Source: Bacteroidales bacterium (GTDB taxonomy: Bacteria; Bacteroidota; Bacteroidia; Bacteroidales; Paludibacteraceae). From it: 10,253 nucleotides of DNA. The DNA is taken from positions 1 to 10,253 of the forward strand of contig CAAGDU010000032.1 in NCBI GenBank assembly GCA_900768725.1, written 5' to 3'. Positions 1 to 6,474 of this stretch are shown piece after piece; position 1 is the stretch's first letter; the number at the start of each line of letters is the position of its first letter. The position numbers and the translations under genes were made by a program. A model generated the notes under the pieces. That model was not told the DNA's origin. It made no database searches and worked only from the letters and a program-made list of their open reading frames with translations.

Positions 1-1509
1 ACGGTCGCGACTCAGACCGCCGGGACCGAGGGCAGACATACGGCGTTTGTGCGTAATCTCCGCCAGCGGGTTCTGCTGGTCCATAAACTGGGATAACGCA
101 TTAGTACCGAAGTAGGAATTGATAATCGAAGAGATGGATTTGGCGTTAATAAGGTCGGTAGGCGTGAACACCTCGTTGTCGCGCACATTCATACGCTCAC
201 GCACGGTGCGAGCCATACGAGCCAAACCTACACCGAATTGGTTGTATAGTTGCTCACCTACGGTGCGCACACGGCGGTTAGACAAGTGGTCAATATCATC
301 CACCTCAGCGTTGCTGTTAATCAACTCCACCAAGTACTTGATAATCTCAATGATATCCTCTTTGGTTAGCACACGCACATCGTCGGGAATGGACATGTTC
401 AACTTGCGGTTTATACGATAGCGTCCCACATCGCCCAAGTCGTAGCGTTTCTGCGAGAAGAAGAGGTTTTGGATCATCTCTCGTGCCGTAGCGTCATCTG
501 CAGGCTCTGCGTTGCGCAACTGGCGATAGATATAGAGCACCGCCTCTTTCTCGGTCTTGGCGGGGTCTTTCTGCAGGGTGTTGAAGATAATCGAGTAGTC
601 GCTTTCGCGGTTCTCGTTCTTGTGCAGAAGGATGGTCTTGCTACCCGATTCGAGGATGATATCAATCACCTCGGGAGTAAGTTCAGCCTCGCGCTCTACT
701 ACAATCTCATTACGCTCGATAGACGAAACCTCACCGGTATCCTCATCTACGAAGTCCTCCAACGTGGGTTTCATCACATATCCCGCCAAGCGGCGACCGA
801 GGCAAGCCTCCAAGTCGGTGCGATTACACTTCACTTCCTCTGCCAAGTCGAAGCAACTCAAGATGTCGCGGTCAGACTCGAATCCGATGGCGCGAAGCAG
901 CGTGGTTACAGGCAACTTCTTCTTGCGGTCGATGTAGGCATACATCACCTTGTTGATATCCGTAGCGAACTCAATCCACGAGCCGCGGAAGGGGATGATA
1001 CGCGCCGAGTAGAGTTTGGTGCCGTTGGAGTGCATGCTCGTACCGAAGAACACACCCGGGGAGCGGTGCAACTGGCTTACCACCACGCGCTCAGCACCGT
1101 TAATCACAAACGTGCCCTTCGGGGTCATGTAAGGGATAGTGCCGAGATAAACATCAGATACCACAGTATCGAAATCCTCGTGGTCGGGGTCTTCGCAACT
1201 CAGACGCAGTTTGGCTTTCAAAGGTACCGAGTACGTCAAGCCGCGCTTGATACACTCCTCGATGGTGTAGCGGGGATGGTCCACCTCGTAGTCAAGGAAC
1301 GCCAGCGTGAAACTGTTGCGGGTGTCGTTAATAGGGAAATTCTCATTGAACACTTTGAACAGCCCTTCTTGACGACGTTGCTCCGGCGTGGAATCCATCT
1401 GCACAAAGTCGTGGAAGGACTTCAACTGAATGTCCAGAAAGTCAGGGTATGGCATGTGTTTCTGCATGCGCGAGAAGTTGACTCTCTTTGATTGATTTGT
1501 TGTAGCCAT
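1..1509 (-). CDS. rpoB: RNA polymerase beta subunit, N-terminal 503 codons (runs off the left edge)
   Basis: This is the catalytic beta subunit of RNA polymerase. The frame is open from ATG at 1509 to base 1 with no stop, and its start reads MATTNQSKRVNFSRMQ. Recognisable beta-subunit stretches are RNSFTLAFLDYE, GTFVINGAERVVVSQLHRSPGV (about residues 130-150) and, at the edge, SQFMDQ (473-478) followed by EITHKRR and SALGPGGL. That last part is the rifampicin-binding cluster I. The residues matching E. coli D516, H526, R529, S531 and L533 are the wild-type ones (D477, H487, R490, S492, L494), so nothing here predicts rifampicin resistance. The gene lies downstream of rplL as in most bacteria, but is separated from it by 238 nt that hold an intrinsic terminator. 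About 60% of the protein is missing at the window edge. Long plus-strand frames over this region are antisense shadows. Confidence 0.97.
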   Translation of the reverse strand, partial: MATTNQSKRVNFSRMQKHMPYPDFLDIQLKSFHDFVQMDSTPEQRRQEGLFKVFNENFPINDTRNSFTLAFLDYEVDHPRYTIEECIKRGLTYSVPLKAKLRLSCEDPDHEDFDTVVSDVYLGTIPYMTPKGTFVINGAERVVVSQLHRSPGVFFGTSMHSNGTKLYSARIIPFRGSWIEFATDINKVMYAYIDRKKKLPVTTLLRAIGFESDRDILSCFDLAEEVKCNRTDLEACLGRRLAGYVMKPTLEDFVDEDTGEVSSIERNEIVVEREAELTPEVIDIILESGSKTILLHKNENRESDYSIIFNTLQKDPAKTEKEAVLYIYRQLRNAEPADDATAREMIQNLFFSQKRYDLGDVGRYRINRKLNMSIPDDVRVLTKEDIIEIIKYLVELINSNAEVDDIDHLSNRRVRTVGEQLYNQFGVGLARMARTVRERMNVRDNEVFTPTDLINAKSISSIINSYFGTNALSQFMDQQNPLAEITHKRRMSALGPGGLSRDR

Positions 1510-1668
1510 GTAATTTTCTATATGGTTTATTGTTATAATAGTAGCAAACTGTTGGTAATAAATTATTTACACCTAAATATGCGGGCATGCAATTTTATAC
1601 ACTATTAACAAATACCCATGCTAATTTACCAAAGATTCAGTTATTTTTACTATTTTCCTTTTTTCAGA

Positions 1669-1706
1669 GAAAAAGGTTTAGACCCCCTTTTCAGGGGTCT
1701 AAACCT
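1669..1706 (-). terminator. Intrinsic terminator between rplL and rpoB
   Basis: A perfect 13-bp stem pairs AGGTTTAGACCCC (1674-1686) with GGGGTCTAAACCT (1694-1706) around a 7-nt loop. Read on the minus strand, the stem is followed directly by a run of T (1670-1674). It lies 42 nt past the rplL stop codon and about 165 nt before the rpoB start. The shape is that of a Rho-independent terminator. Since rpoB is essential, it probably acts as a partial terminator (attenuator), or rpoB has its own promoter in 1510-1668; I could not find a convincing one. Confidence 0.85.
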
Positions 1707-1747
1707 GTTACCACAGCGAGTGTAGTACGGTAATTTCGGGGAGGTTA

Positions 1748-2125
1748 TTACTTGAGTTCTACCTCAGCACCTACCTCTTCGAGAGCCTTCTTCAGCGCCT
1801 CAGCGGAAGCCTTGTCAAGACCCTCTTTTACGGTAGCGGGAGCAGCGTCAACGATGTCCTTAGCCTCTTTCAAGCCAAGACCGGTTTGCTCTTTCACTGC
1901 CTTAACTACTTGCAGTTTCTGTGCACCTGCGCTCTTCAGTACTACGTCGAAAGAGGTCTTCTCCTCAGCGGCAGCAGCCTCACCGGCAGCAGGAGCAGCA
2001 GCCACTGCAACAGCTGCAGCAGCGGGTTCAATACCATACTCGTCCTTAAGGATTTGAGCGAGTTCGTTAACTTCCTTTACAGTAAGGTTTACCAATTGTT
2101 CAGCAAAAGCTTTCAGATCTGCCAT
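1748..2125 (-). CDS. rplL: 50S ribosomal protein L7/L12
   Basis: This is the multicopy stalk protein of the large ribosomal subunit. It binds L10 and recruits translation GTPases, including EF-Tu encoded in this window. The 125-residue length is normal. Three parts are visible: an N-terminal dimerisation region (MADLKAFAEQLVNLTVKEVNEL), an Ala-rich flexible hinge (about residues 35-55) with the typical AAPAAGEAAAAEEKT character, and the conserved C-terminal domain (from about 58), containing KLQVVKAVKEQTGLGLKEAK and ending VGAEVELK. The start codon has only A/T-rich sequence upstream and no Shine-Dalgarno motif, as is usual in Bacteroidota. It lies 89 nt after rplJ, with a GC-rich hairpin in the gap, and is followed by a strong terminator. 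Confidence 0.98.
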   Translation of the reverse strand: MADLKAFAEQLVNLTVKEVNELAQILKDEYGIEPAAAAVAVAAAPAAGEAAAAEEKTSFDVVLKSAGAQKLQVVKAVKEQTGLGLKEAKDIVDAAPATVKEGLDKASAEALKKALEEVGAEVELK

Positions 2126-2167
2126 TGTCTTATAATTTTTTAGATGTTATTTTAATGTTTGTTGGTT

Positions 2168-2187
2168 TGGGGCTCTCTATAGCCCCA
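2168..2187 (-). other. Hairpin between rplJ and rplL
   Basis: TGGGGCT (2168-2174) pairs perfectly with AGCCCCA (2181-2187) around a 6-nt loop. It lies 27 nt past the rplJ stop codon and 42 nt before the rplL start. No T-run follows on the minus strand, so it does not look like an intrinsic terminator. It may be an mRNA processing or stability element that separates L10 from L7/L12 expression (L7/L12 is made in several-fold excess); that role is inference. Confidence 0.5.
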
Positions 2188-2214
2188 TTGTTTTGTTTTT
2201 TGATTTATGCTGAA

Positions 2215-2745
2215 TTACTCAGCGCGTTCACCCAGCGTCTGGAGGACACCGTGGATGGTAGTAGCACCCGATTGGAGAGCGGAAACAACGTTCTTAGCAG
2301 GCGATTGCAGCAATGCAACGAGGTCTGCGATAAGTTCGTTCTTGCTCTTGATGGTTGCGAGGAAATCCAAGTTTTGAGCACCAACATAAACGGTCTCTTC
2401 TACATAAGCGGCTTTGAGTTGGGGCTTTGCCTCACCGGTCTTGTCGCCTTTGGTGAACTCCTTGATGAGTTTAGCAGGAGCGTTTCCGGTGTTGGTCAGC
2501 ATCAACGCCGTATTGCCTTTCAGCGCAGCGAAGATTTGCTCATCTATACCCTTTGCCTCCAATGCCTTTTGCAGCAAGGTGTTCTTGGCTACCAACAGTT
2601 TCACGTCGCTCTTGAAGCAGAGGCGGCGCAGTGCGCTGGTCTTCTCTGCATTCAGACCTTCGATGTTGGTAATGTAGAAGTGTTGGTACTCACTGAGTTG
2701 CTCTTGCAAAGCAACGATAATCGCGTTTTTATCTTCCTTTTTCAT
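2215..2745 (-). CDS. rplJ: 50S ribosomal protein L10
   Basis: L10 anchors the L7/L12 dimers to the ribosome and in many bacteria autoregulates this transcription unit. The sequence MKKEDKNAIIVALQEQLSEY, then FYITNIEGLNAEKTSALRRLCFK and VAKNTLLQKALE, is typical of the family. I choose the ATG at 2745, giving 176 residues. The frame stays open to an ATG at 2790, but those 15 extra codons (MVNPPNGKTPYYFET) overlap the end of rplA and do not look like L10. With this start the gene sits 37 nt after rplA. The C-terminal part (about 130-176, ending VLQTLGERAE) is the L7/L12-binding helix region. No L10 leader structure could be made out in the short upstream gap. Confidence 0.95.
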   Translation of the reverse strand: MKKEDKNAIIVALQEQLSEYQHFYITNIEGLNAEKTSALRRLCFKSDVKLLVAKNTLLQKALEAKGIDEQIFAALKGNTALMLTNTGNAPAKLIKEFTKGDKTGEAKPQLKAAYVEETVYVGAQNLDFLATIKSKNELIADLVALLQSPAKNVVSALQSGATTIHGVLQTLGERAE

Positions 2746-2782
2746 TGTCTCAAAATAATAAGGGGTTTTACCATTAGGGGGA

Positions 2783-3475
2783 TTAACCAATCGATTTGGT
2801 ATCCACCTTGATACCTTGACTCATGGTGCTGGAAAGATAAATGCTCTTGATGTATTCACCCTTAGATACCGCAGGTTTGAGTTTGATGACGGTGTCGATA
2901 AACTCGCGAGCGTTCTCGGCGATAGCCTCAGCAGAGAAAGATACTTTTCCGATAGAAGTGTGTACGATACCAAACTTATCTACCTTGAAGTCAATCTTAC
3001 CTTGCTTTACCTCCTTAACGGCCTTTGCCACGTCCATGGTAACGGTACCGCTCTTGGGGTTAGGCATCAAGCCACGGGGACCGAGCACGCGACCAAGGGC
3101 ACCAATTTTACCCATGATTTGCGGCATGGTGATGATAACATCCACGTCGGTCCATCCACCTTTGATTTTCTCGATATACTCATCCAAACCTACGTAGTCG
3201 GCGCCAGCCTCTTTGGCAGCAGCCTCTTGGTCGGGAGTACACAATGCAAGAACACGCACGGTCTTACCTGTACCGTTGGGGAGCGAAACTACGCCGCGCA
3301 CCATCTGGTTAGCCTTACGGGGGTCAACACCGAGGCGAACATCGATATCTACGCTGGCATCGAACTTAGTGGTAGTGATCTCTTTTACGAGAGCAGCTGC
3401 TTCTGCGAGCGAATAGAGTTTACCTGCCTCAATCTTCTCAGCAGCAATTTTCTGTTTTTTTGTCAACTTTGCCAT
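2783..3475 (-). CDS. rplA: 50S ribosomal protein L1
   Basis: L1 forms the mobile L1 stalk that helps release deacylated tRNA from the E site, and it can repress its own operon. The protein is 230 residues, the normal size. It starts MAKLTKKQKIAAEKIEAG and contains the family signatures VDIDVRLGVDPRKANQMVRG, LGRVLGPRGLMPNPKSGTVT (about 130-149) and VSFSAEAIAEN. It starts 19 nt after the rplK stop codon, consistent with co-transcription in the conserved rplK-rplA pair. There is no Shine-Dalgarno motif before the start. Confidence 0.98.
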   Translation of the reverse strand: MAKLTKKQKIAAEKIEAGKLYSLAEAAALVKEITTTKFDASVDIDVRLGVDPRKANQMVRGVVSLPNGTGKTVRVLALCTPDQEAAAKEAGADYVGLDEYIEKIKGGWTDVDVIITMPQIMGKIGALGRVLGPRGLMPNPKSGTVTMDVAKAVKEVKQGKIDFKVDKFGIVHTSIGKVSFSAEAIAENAREFIDTVIKLKPAVSKGEYIKSIYLSSTMSQGIKVDTKSIG

Positions 3476-3494
3476 AATAGTGATTGAAGTTTAA

Positions 3495-3917
3495 TTATTT
3501 AACGGTAATACCCATACTGCGCGCGGTACCACGTACCATCGATTCTGCGCTTTCAACGGTGAAGCAGTTCAAGTCAACCATCTTGTCCTCTGCTATCTGA
3601 CGGCATTGTTCTGCCGTGATAGAAGCCACCTTGTTACGGTTAGGCTGCGCCGAACCGCTTTTTACCTTGGCAGCCTCGAGCAATTGGATTGCTACGGGAG
3701 GAGTCTTAACGATGAACTCAAACGACTTGTCTGTGTAAACTGTGATGACAACAGGAAGCACTTTGCCTGCTTTGTCCTGTGTTCTGGCATTGAATTGTTT
3801 ACAAAACTCCATGATGTTCACACCCTTAGAACCCAGCGCGGGACCTACGGGAGGAGCGGGATTGGCAGCGCCACCCTTGATTTGGAGTTTAATAAAACCA
3901 GCAATTTCTTTAGCCAT
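3495..3917 (-). CDS. rplK: 50S ribosomal protein L11
   Basis: L11 binds 23S rRNA at the GTPase-associated centre together with L10 and the L7/L12 stalk. At 140 residues it has the standard length. Visible landmarks are the N-terminal GFIKLQIKGGAANPAPPVGP with its conserved prolines, ALGSKGVNIMEFCKQFNART, and the C-terminal RNA-binding domain with SGSAQPNRNKV and ending VRGTARSMGITVK. It lies 73 nt after nusG; the gap begins with a nested hairpin that overlaps the nusG stop codon. Confidence 0.98.
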   Translation of the reverse strand: MAKEIAGFIKLQIKGGAANPAPPVGPALGSKGVNIMEFCKQFNARTQDKAGKVLPVVITVYTDKSFEFIVKTPPVAIQLLEAAKVKSGSAQPNRNKVASITAEQCRQIAEDKMVDLNCFTVESAESMVRGTARSMGITVK

Positions 3918-3961
3918 AATTGTTGTGTTTTACTTTTTTAATAGTTAATGAATAAACTACC

Positions 3962-3996
3962 GAGTAGTCCAACGACTCGTAACGAGTCTCCTACTC
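3962..3996 (-). other. Nested hairpin overlapping the nusG stop codon
   Basis: Two stems are nested: the outer GAGTAG (3962-3967) with CTACTC (3991-3996), and the inner GACTCG (3974-3979) with CGAGTC (3983-3988) around a TAA loop. The outer stem contains the nusG stop codon. No T-run of useful length follows on the minus strand, so it is not a convincing terminator. It could be a processing or leader element for rplK-rplA; L1 is known to bind the rplK leader in other bacteria, but I cannot match that motif here. Confidence 0.45.
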
Positions 3997-4542
3997 CTTT
4001 TCTACCTGATTGAAACCGAGTTCCAGAGGTGTCTGGCGGTCAAAGATAGTAACCACGACTTTGAGTTTGTGTTTGTCTTGAGCGACCTCTTGAACGACAC
4101 CGGTGAATCCGCTGAACGGTCCGTCGGTAACCTTCACTTTCTCGCCCTCGAAATACACATCCTCGAGTTGCAACTCCACTTCGGGAGCATCCACCTCACC
4201 AATAAGTTTGTTGATTTCAGCTTGAGAAACGGGAGCAGGTTTGATGCTGCTCTTTCCCTCGGAGAGGAATCCCAACACATTGGGGATGTTGCGCAAGAGA
4301 GGATAGCACTCATCGCAGAGGTTACACTCCACGAGGACGTAGCCCGGCAGGATGTTGCGCTCTTTGATGATGCGCTTACCGCCACGCTGAGCCACTACTT
4401 TCTCGGTGGGGATGAGAACCTGCGACACATACTCCTTGAAAAGAGTGGAAGTAACGAGTGCACCTTCGATGTACTCTTTCACTTTGTTCTCTTTTCCGCT
4501 AATCGCGCGGAGCACATACCATTTGAATTTGCTGTCAGCCAT
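3991..4542 (-). CDS. nusG: Transcription elongation/antitermination factor NusG
   Basis: NusG binds RNA polymerase, reduces or modulates pausing, and couples it to the ribosome or Rho. The 183 residues hold both usual domains. The N-terminal NGN domain begins KWYVLRAISGKENKVKEYIE and includes the conserved ILPGYVLVE (about 64-72) and NVLGFLS. The C-terminal KOW domain (about 128-183) includes FEGEKVKVTDGPFSGFTGVVQEV. It follows secE by 40 nt, a gap filled almost entirely by a short tandem repeat. No Shine-Dalgarno motif precedes the start. Confidence 0.98.
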   Translation of the reverse strand: MADSKFKWYVLRAISGKENKVKEYIEGALVTSTLFKEYVSQVLIPTEKVVAQRGGKRIIKERNILPGYVLVECNLCDECYPLLRNIPNVLGFLSEGKSSIKPAPVSQAEINKLIGEVDAPEVELQLEDVYFEGEKVKVTDGPFSGFTGVVQEVAQDKHKLKVVVTIFDRQTPLELGFNQVEKE

Positions 4543-4549
4543 AATCCAA

Positions 4550-4580
4550 TTTACGAATTAACGATTTACGAATTACGATT
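4550..4580. repeat. Short tandem repeat in the secE-nusG gap
   Basis: On the plus strand TTTACGAATTAACGA (4550-4564) is followed by TTTACGAATTACGA (4565-4578) and TT. This is a two-copy repeat of about 15 nt with an inner period of 7-8 nt built on the core ACGA. It fills most of the 40 nt between secE and nusG, so the nusG translation start region is itself repeat-derived. Confidence 0.75.
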
Positions 4581-4582
4581 GA

Positions 4583-4771
4583 TTAGAAGAGGCCGTAAAC
4601 AAAACTCATGATGGACTCAAAGCACCAGTCCATAGCCCAGACTACGAGTGATAGGATAATGGAAGCAACTAATACTACCACTGCACTTTGGGACAACTCT
4701 TTGCGAGTCGGCCAACTGGTCTTATGCACCAGCTCGTTGTACGATTCTTTGATATTCTCTACAAGTTTCAT
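4583..4771 (-). CDS. secE: Preprotein translocase subunit SecE
   Basis: SecE is the small essential subunit that clamps SecY in the protein-conducting channel of the inner membrane. The protein is 62 residues, the short single-span form common outside Gammaproteobacteria. It starts MKLVENIKESYNELVHK, carries the conserved TSWPTRKEL (about 18-26) in the amphipathic helix, and has one membrane segment (about 29-50, SAVVVLVASIILSLVVWAM). The frame stays open upstream into tRNA-Trp (to 4984), but that extension is repeat sequence and tRNA, so I use the ATG at 4771. It lies between tRNA-Trp and nusG, its usual place. Confidence 0.95.
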   Translation of the reverse strand: MKLVENIKESYNELVHKTSWPTRKELSQSAVVVLVASIILSLVVWAMDWCFESIMSFVYGLF

Positions 4772-4792
4772 ATTGAGTAGATTCTTTTTGTA

Positions 4793-4862
4793 TTCGTTAT
4801 TTGCGTATTTTACGTTGTTTTCGTACTTTACGTAGTTTGCGTCATTTGACGCTTTCGTCTTT
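4793..4862. repeat. 9-nt degenerate tandem array upstream of secE
   Basis: On the plus strand six contiguous 9-nt units run from 4793 to 4846: TTCGTTATT, TGCGTATTT, TACGTTGTT, TTCGTACTT, TACGTAGTT and TGCGTCATT. After a 7-nt interruption comes a further TTCGTCTTT (4854-4862). The consensus is T-N-CGT-NN-TT. The array lies in the 156-nt gap between tRNA-Trp and secE, about 20 nt upstream of the secE start. A matching array occurs at 7438-7482 inside a coding region. The last unit and the interruption form GCGTCA-TT-TGACGC, a short inverted repeat (4839-4852). Confidence 0.8.
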
Positions 4863-4927
4863 TCACAGCGACAATCCGGCTCTGACGCGTGGTCAAAGTC
4901 AGATTGGAAGCTATGGAATGTAACAAG

Positions 4928-4998
4928 CACGGAAGGCAGGAATCGAACCCACATTAACGGTTTTGGAGACCGCTCTCCTACCATTGGAGGACTTCCGT
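4928..4998 (-). tRNA. tRNA-Trp (anticodon CCA)
   Basis: A complete 71-nt cloverleaf is present. The acceptor stem ACGGAAG/CTTCCGT is perfect, the D stem is CTCC/GGAG, the anticodon stem GCGGT/ACCGT encloses loop CTCCAAA with anticodon CCA, and the T arm is GTGGG-TTCGATT-CCTGC. The discriminator base is G, as expected for tRNA-Trp. No CCA tail is encoded. It lies between tuf and secE, a placement seen in many bacteria. Confidence 0.97.
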
Positions 4999-5033
4999 AT
5001 AAATTTTTGGGGCTCGACGCCCCAAAAATTTAT
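4999..5033 (-). other. Perfect 15-bp inverted repeat between tuf and tRNA-Trp
   Basis: ATAAATTTTTGGGGC (4999-5013) is the exact reverse complement of 5019-5033, with a 5-nt loop. It begins at the very base next to the 5' end of the mature tRNA-Trp and ends 27 nt from the tuf stop codon. The T-run lies on the outer side of the GC core on the upstream arm rather than after the hairpin, so it is not a classical terminator. A role in separating tuf mRNA from the tRNA, for instance as an RNase P or RNase III landmark, is inference. Confidence 0.7.
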
Positions 5034-5060
5034 GGAGTGTAAACCAATTAGGCTAAATGA

Positions 5061-6254
5061 TTAGTCAATCAGTTTGGTGATTTGACCGGAACCTACGGTA
5101 CGACCACCCTCACGGATTGCGAAACGGAGACCTTCGGAGCAAGCTACCGGATAGATCAGTTTCACTTGGATCTCGAGGTTATCGCCCGGCATTACCATCT
5201 CAGTTCCTTCGGGGAGAGTGATCTCACCGGTAACGTCCATGGTACGGATGTAGAACTGAGGACGATAGTGGTTATGGAACGGAGTGTGACGGCCACCTTC
5301 CTCTTTCTTCAAGATATAAACAGAAGCCTTGAACTCGCTGTAAGGTTTAACAACACCCGGGTGAGTGAGCACCATACCACGACGAACTTCGTCTTTGTCG
5401 ATACCACGGAGGAGCAGACCTACGTTATCACCTGCCTCACCTTGGTCGAGGAGTTTGCGAAACATCTCAACGCCGGTTACAACAGACTTCTTGCCCTCTG
5501 CACCGAGACCAATCAATTGAACCTCATCACCTACTTTTACGACACCCGTCTCAATACGACCGGTAGCCACAGTACCACGACCGGTGATAGAGAACACGTC
5601 CTCAACAGGCATCAAGAAAGGTTTGTCGATAGCACGCGGAGGCAATTGAATCCAGTTGTCAACAGCATCCATCAGTTCCATTACCTTGTCTTCCCACTCA
5701 GCCACACCGTTCAATGCACCGAGTGCAGAGCCACGGATGATAGGAGTGTTGTCGCCATCAAACTCGTAGAACGAGAGGAGCTCACGCATTTCCATCTCAA
5801 CGAGGTCAAGCATCTCAGCATCGTCCACCATATCGCACTTGTTCATGAAGACAACCAAGCGGGGAACGTTCACCTGACGAGCGAGCAGGATGTGCTCACG
5901 AGTCTGGGGCATAGGACCGTCGGTAGCAGCAACTACGATGATAGCACCGTCCATCTGAGCAGCACCAGTTACCATGTTCTTGACATAGTCAGCGTGGCCC
6001 GGGCAGTCTACGTGAGCGTAGTGGCGGTTAGCAGTTTCGTACTCAATGTGTGCGGTGTTGATGGTGATACCACGCTCTTTCTCCTCGGGAGCGTTGTCGA
6101 TTTGGTCAAACGACTTAACCTCCTCGCTACCGAAGCCCTTCTTGTGGAGAACCAACGAGATAGCAGCGGTAAGAGTAGTTTTTCCGTGGTCAACGTGACC
6201 GATGGTACCGATGTTTACGTGCGGTTTCGAGCGGTCAAATTTCTCTTTTGCCAT
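5061..6254 (-). CDS. tuf: Translation elongation factor Tu
   Basis: EF-Tu is the GTPase that carries aminoacyl-tRNA to the ribosomal A site. The protein is 397 residues, full length. The GTPase motifs are intact: GHVDHGKT (19-26), RGITI in switch I (61-65), DCPGH (83-87), NKCD (138-141) and GSAL (175-178). Domain II follows from about residue 213 (PFLMPVEDVFSITGRGTVATGRIE) and domain III ends in the conserved REGGRTVGSGQITKLID. It lies 118 nt after four tRNA genes and 62 nt before tRNA-Trp, matching the tufB arrangement of E. coli. An open plus-strand frame across the whole gene is an antisense shadow of its biased codon usage. A 16-bp palindrome lies just upstream of the start. Confidence 0.99.
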   Translation of the reverse strand: MAKEKFDRSKPHVNIGTIGHVDHGKTTLTAAISLVLHKKGFGSEEVKSFDQIDNAPEEKERGITINTAHIEYETANRHYAHVDCPGHADYVKNMVTGAAQMDGAIIVVAATDGPMPQTREHILLARQVNVPRLVVFMNKCDMVDDAEMLDLVEMEMRELLSFYEFDGDNTPIIRGSALGALNGVAEWEDKVMELMDAVDNWIQLPPRAIDKPFLMPVEDVFSITGRGTVATGRIETGVVKVGDEVQLIGLGAEGKKSVVTGVEMFRKLLDQGEAGDNVGLLLRGIDKDEVRRGMVLTHPGVVKPYSEFKASVYILKKEEGGRHTPFHNHYRPQFYIRTMDVTGEITLPEGTEMVMPGDNLEIQVKLIYPVACSEGLRFAIREGGRTVGSGQITKLID

Positions 6255-6269
6255 AGTAATACAATAATT

Positions 6270-6285
6270 TTATTAACGTTAATAA
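6270..6285. promoter_or_regulatory. 16-bp perfect palindrome upstream of tuf
   Basis: TTATTAACGTTAATAA is its own reverse complement and lies 15 nt upstream of the tuf start codon, in the tuf leader. In DNA it would suit a dimeric regulator; in RNA it would be a weak A/U hairpin close to the ribosome binding region. Its function is unknown and it could be chance in A/T-rich sequence. Confidence 0.35.
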
Positions 6286-6320
6286 TTTGTTGTTGTCTTA
6301 TTTACGTCTTTTTTTGATAC

Positions 6321-6357
6321 AAAAACCCACCCTTCATCCCGCTGCGGGATTGGAGGG
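6321..6357 (-). terminator. Hairpin with T-run between tRNA-Thr(GGT) and tuf
   Basis: ATCCCG (6336-6341) pairs with CGGGAT (6345-6350), and CCCT (6330-6333) can pair with AGGG (6354-6357) outside an internal loop. On the minus strand the hairpin is followed, after TGGG, by TTTTT (6325-6321). It could terminate part of the tRNA transcription before tuf or mark tRNA 3' processing. The 4-nt gap before the T-run makes it weaker than the rplL-rpoB terminator. Confidence 0.4.
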
Positions 6358-6372
6358 CAGCGTCCTTCGTTG

Positions 6373-6444
<72 letters not shown>

Positions 6445-6474
6445 AACAGCATCGGTCAGTTCTCACCCCACCCA

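Noticed and set aside
472..503. Rifampicin resistance signature in rpoB (window bases 1-93)
   Set aside because: All key positions of cluster I that are visible carry the wild-type residues. The coordinates given here are residue numbers of the encoded protein.
469..1491. 340-codon plus-strand open frame
   Set aside because: It is antisense to rpoB, whose protein is unmistakable on the minus strand; the plus-strand product resembles nothing known to me.
1510..1668. Possible rpoB promoter (TAAAATTG at 1597-1590)
   Set aside because: One mismatch in the -7 box and no TTTG at 19-21 nt upstream; the nearest TTTG is 11 nt away.
2746..2790. Upstream start for L10 at 2790
   Set aside because: The 15 extra codons overlap the end of rplA and do not resemble L10, whose family start is MKKEDK.
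4583..4984. SecE with a 71-residue N-terminal extension
   Set aside because: The extension would start inside tRNA-Trp and cross repeat sequence; SecE proper begins at the ATG at 4771.
5082..6317. 411-codon plus-strand open frame across the whole of tuf
   Set aside because: Antisense shadow caused by the strong codon bias of tuf; no recognisable protein features.
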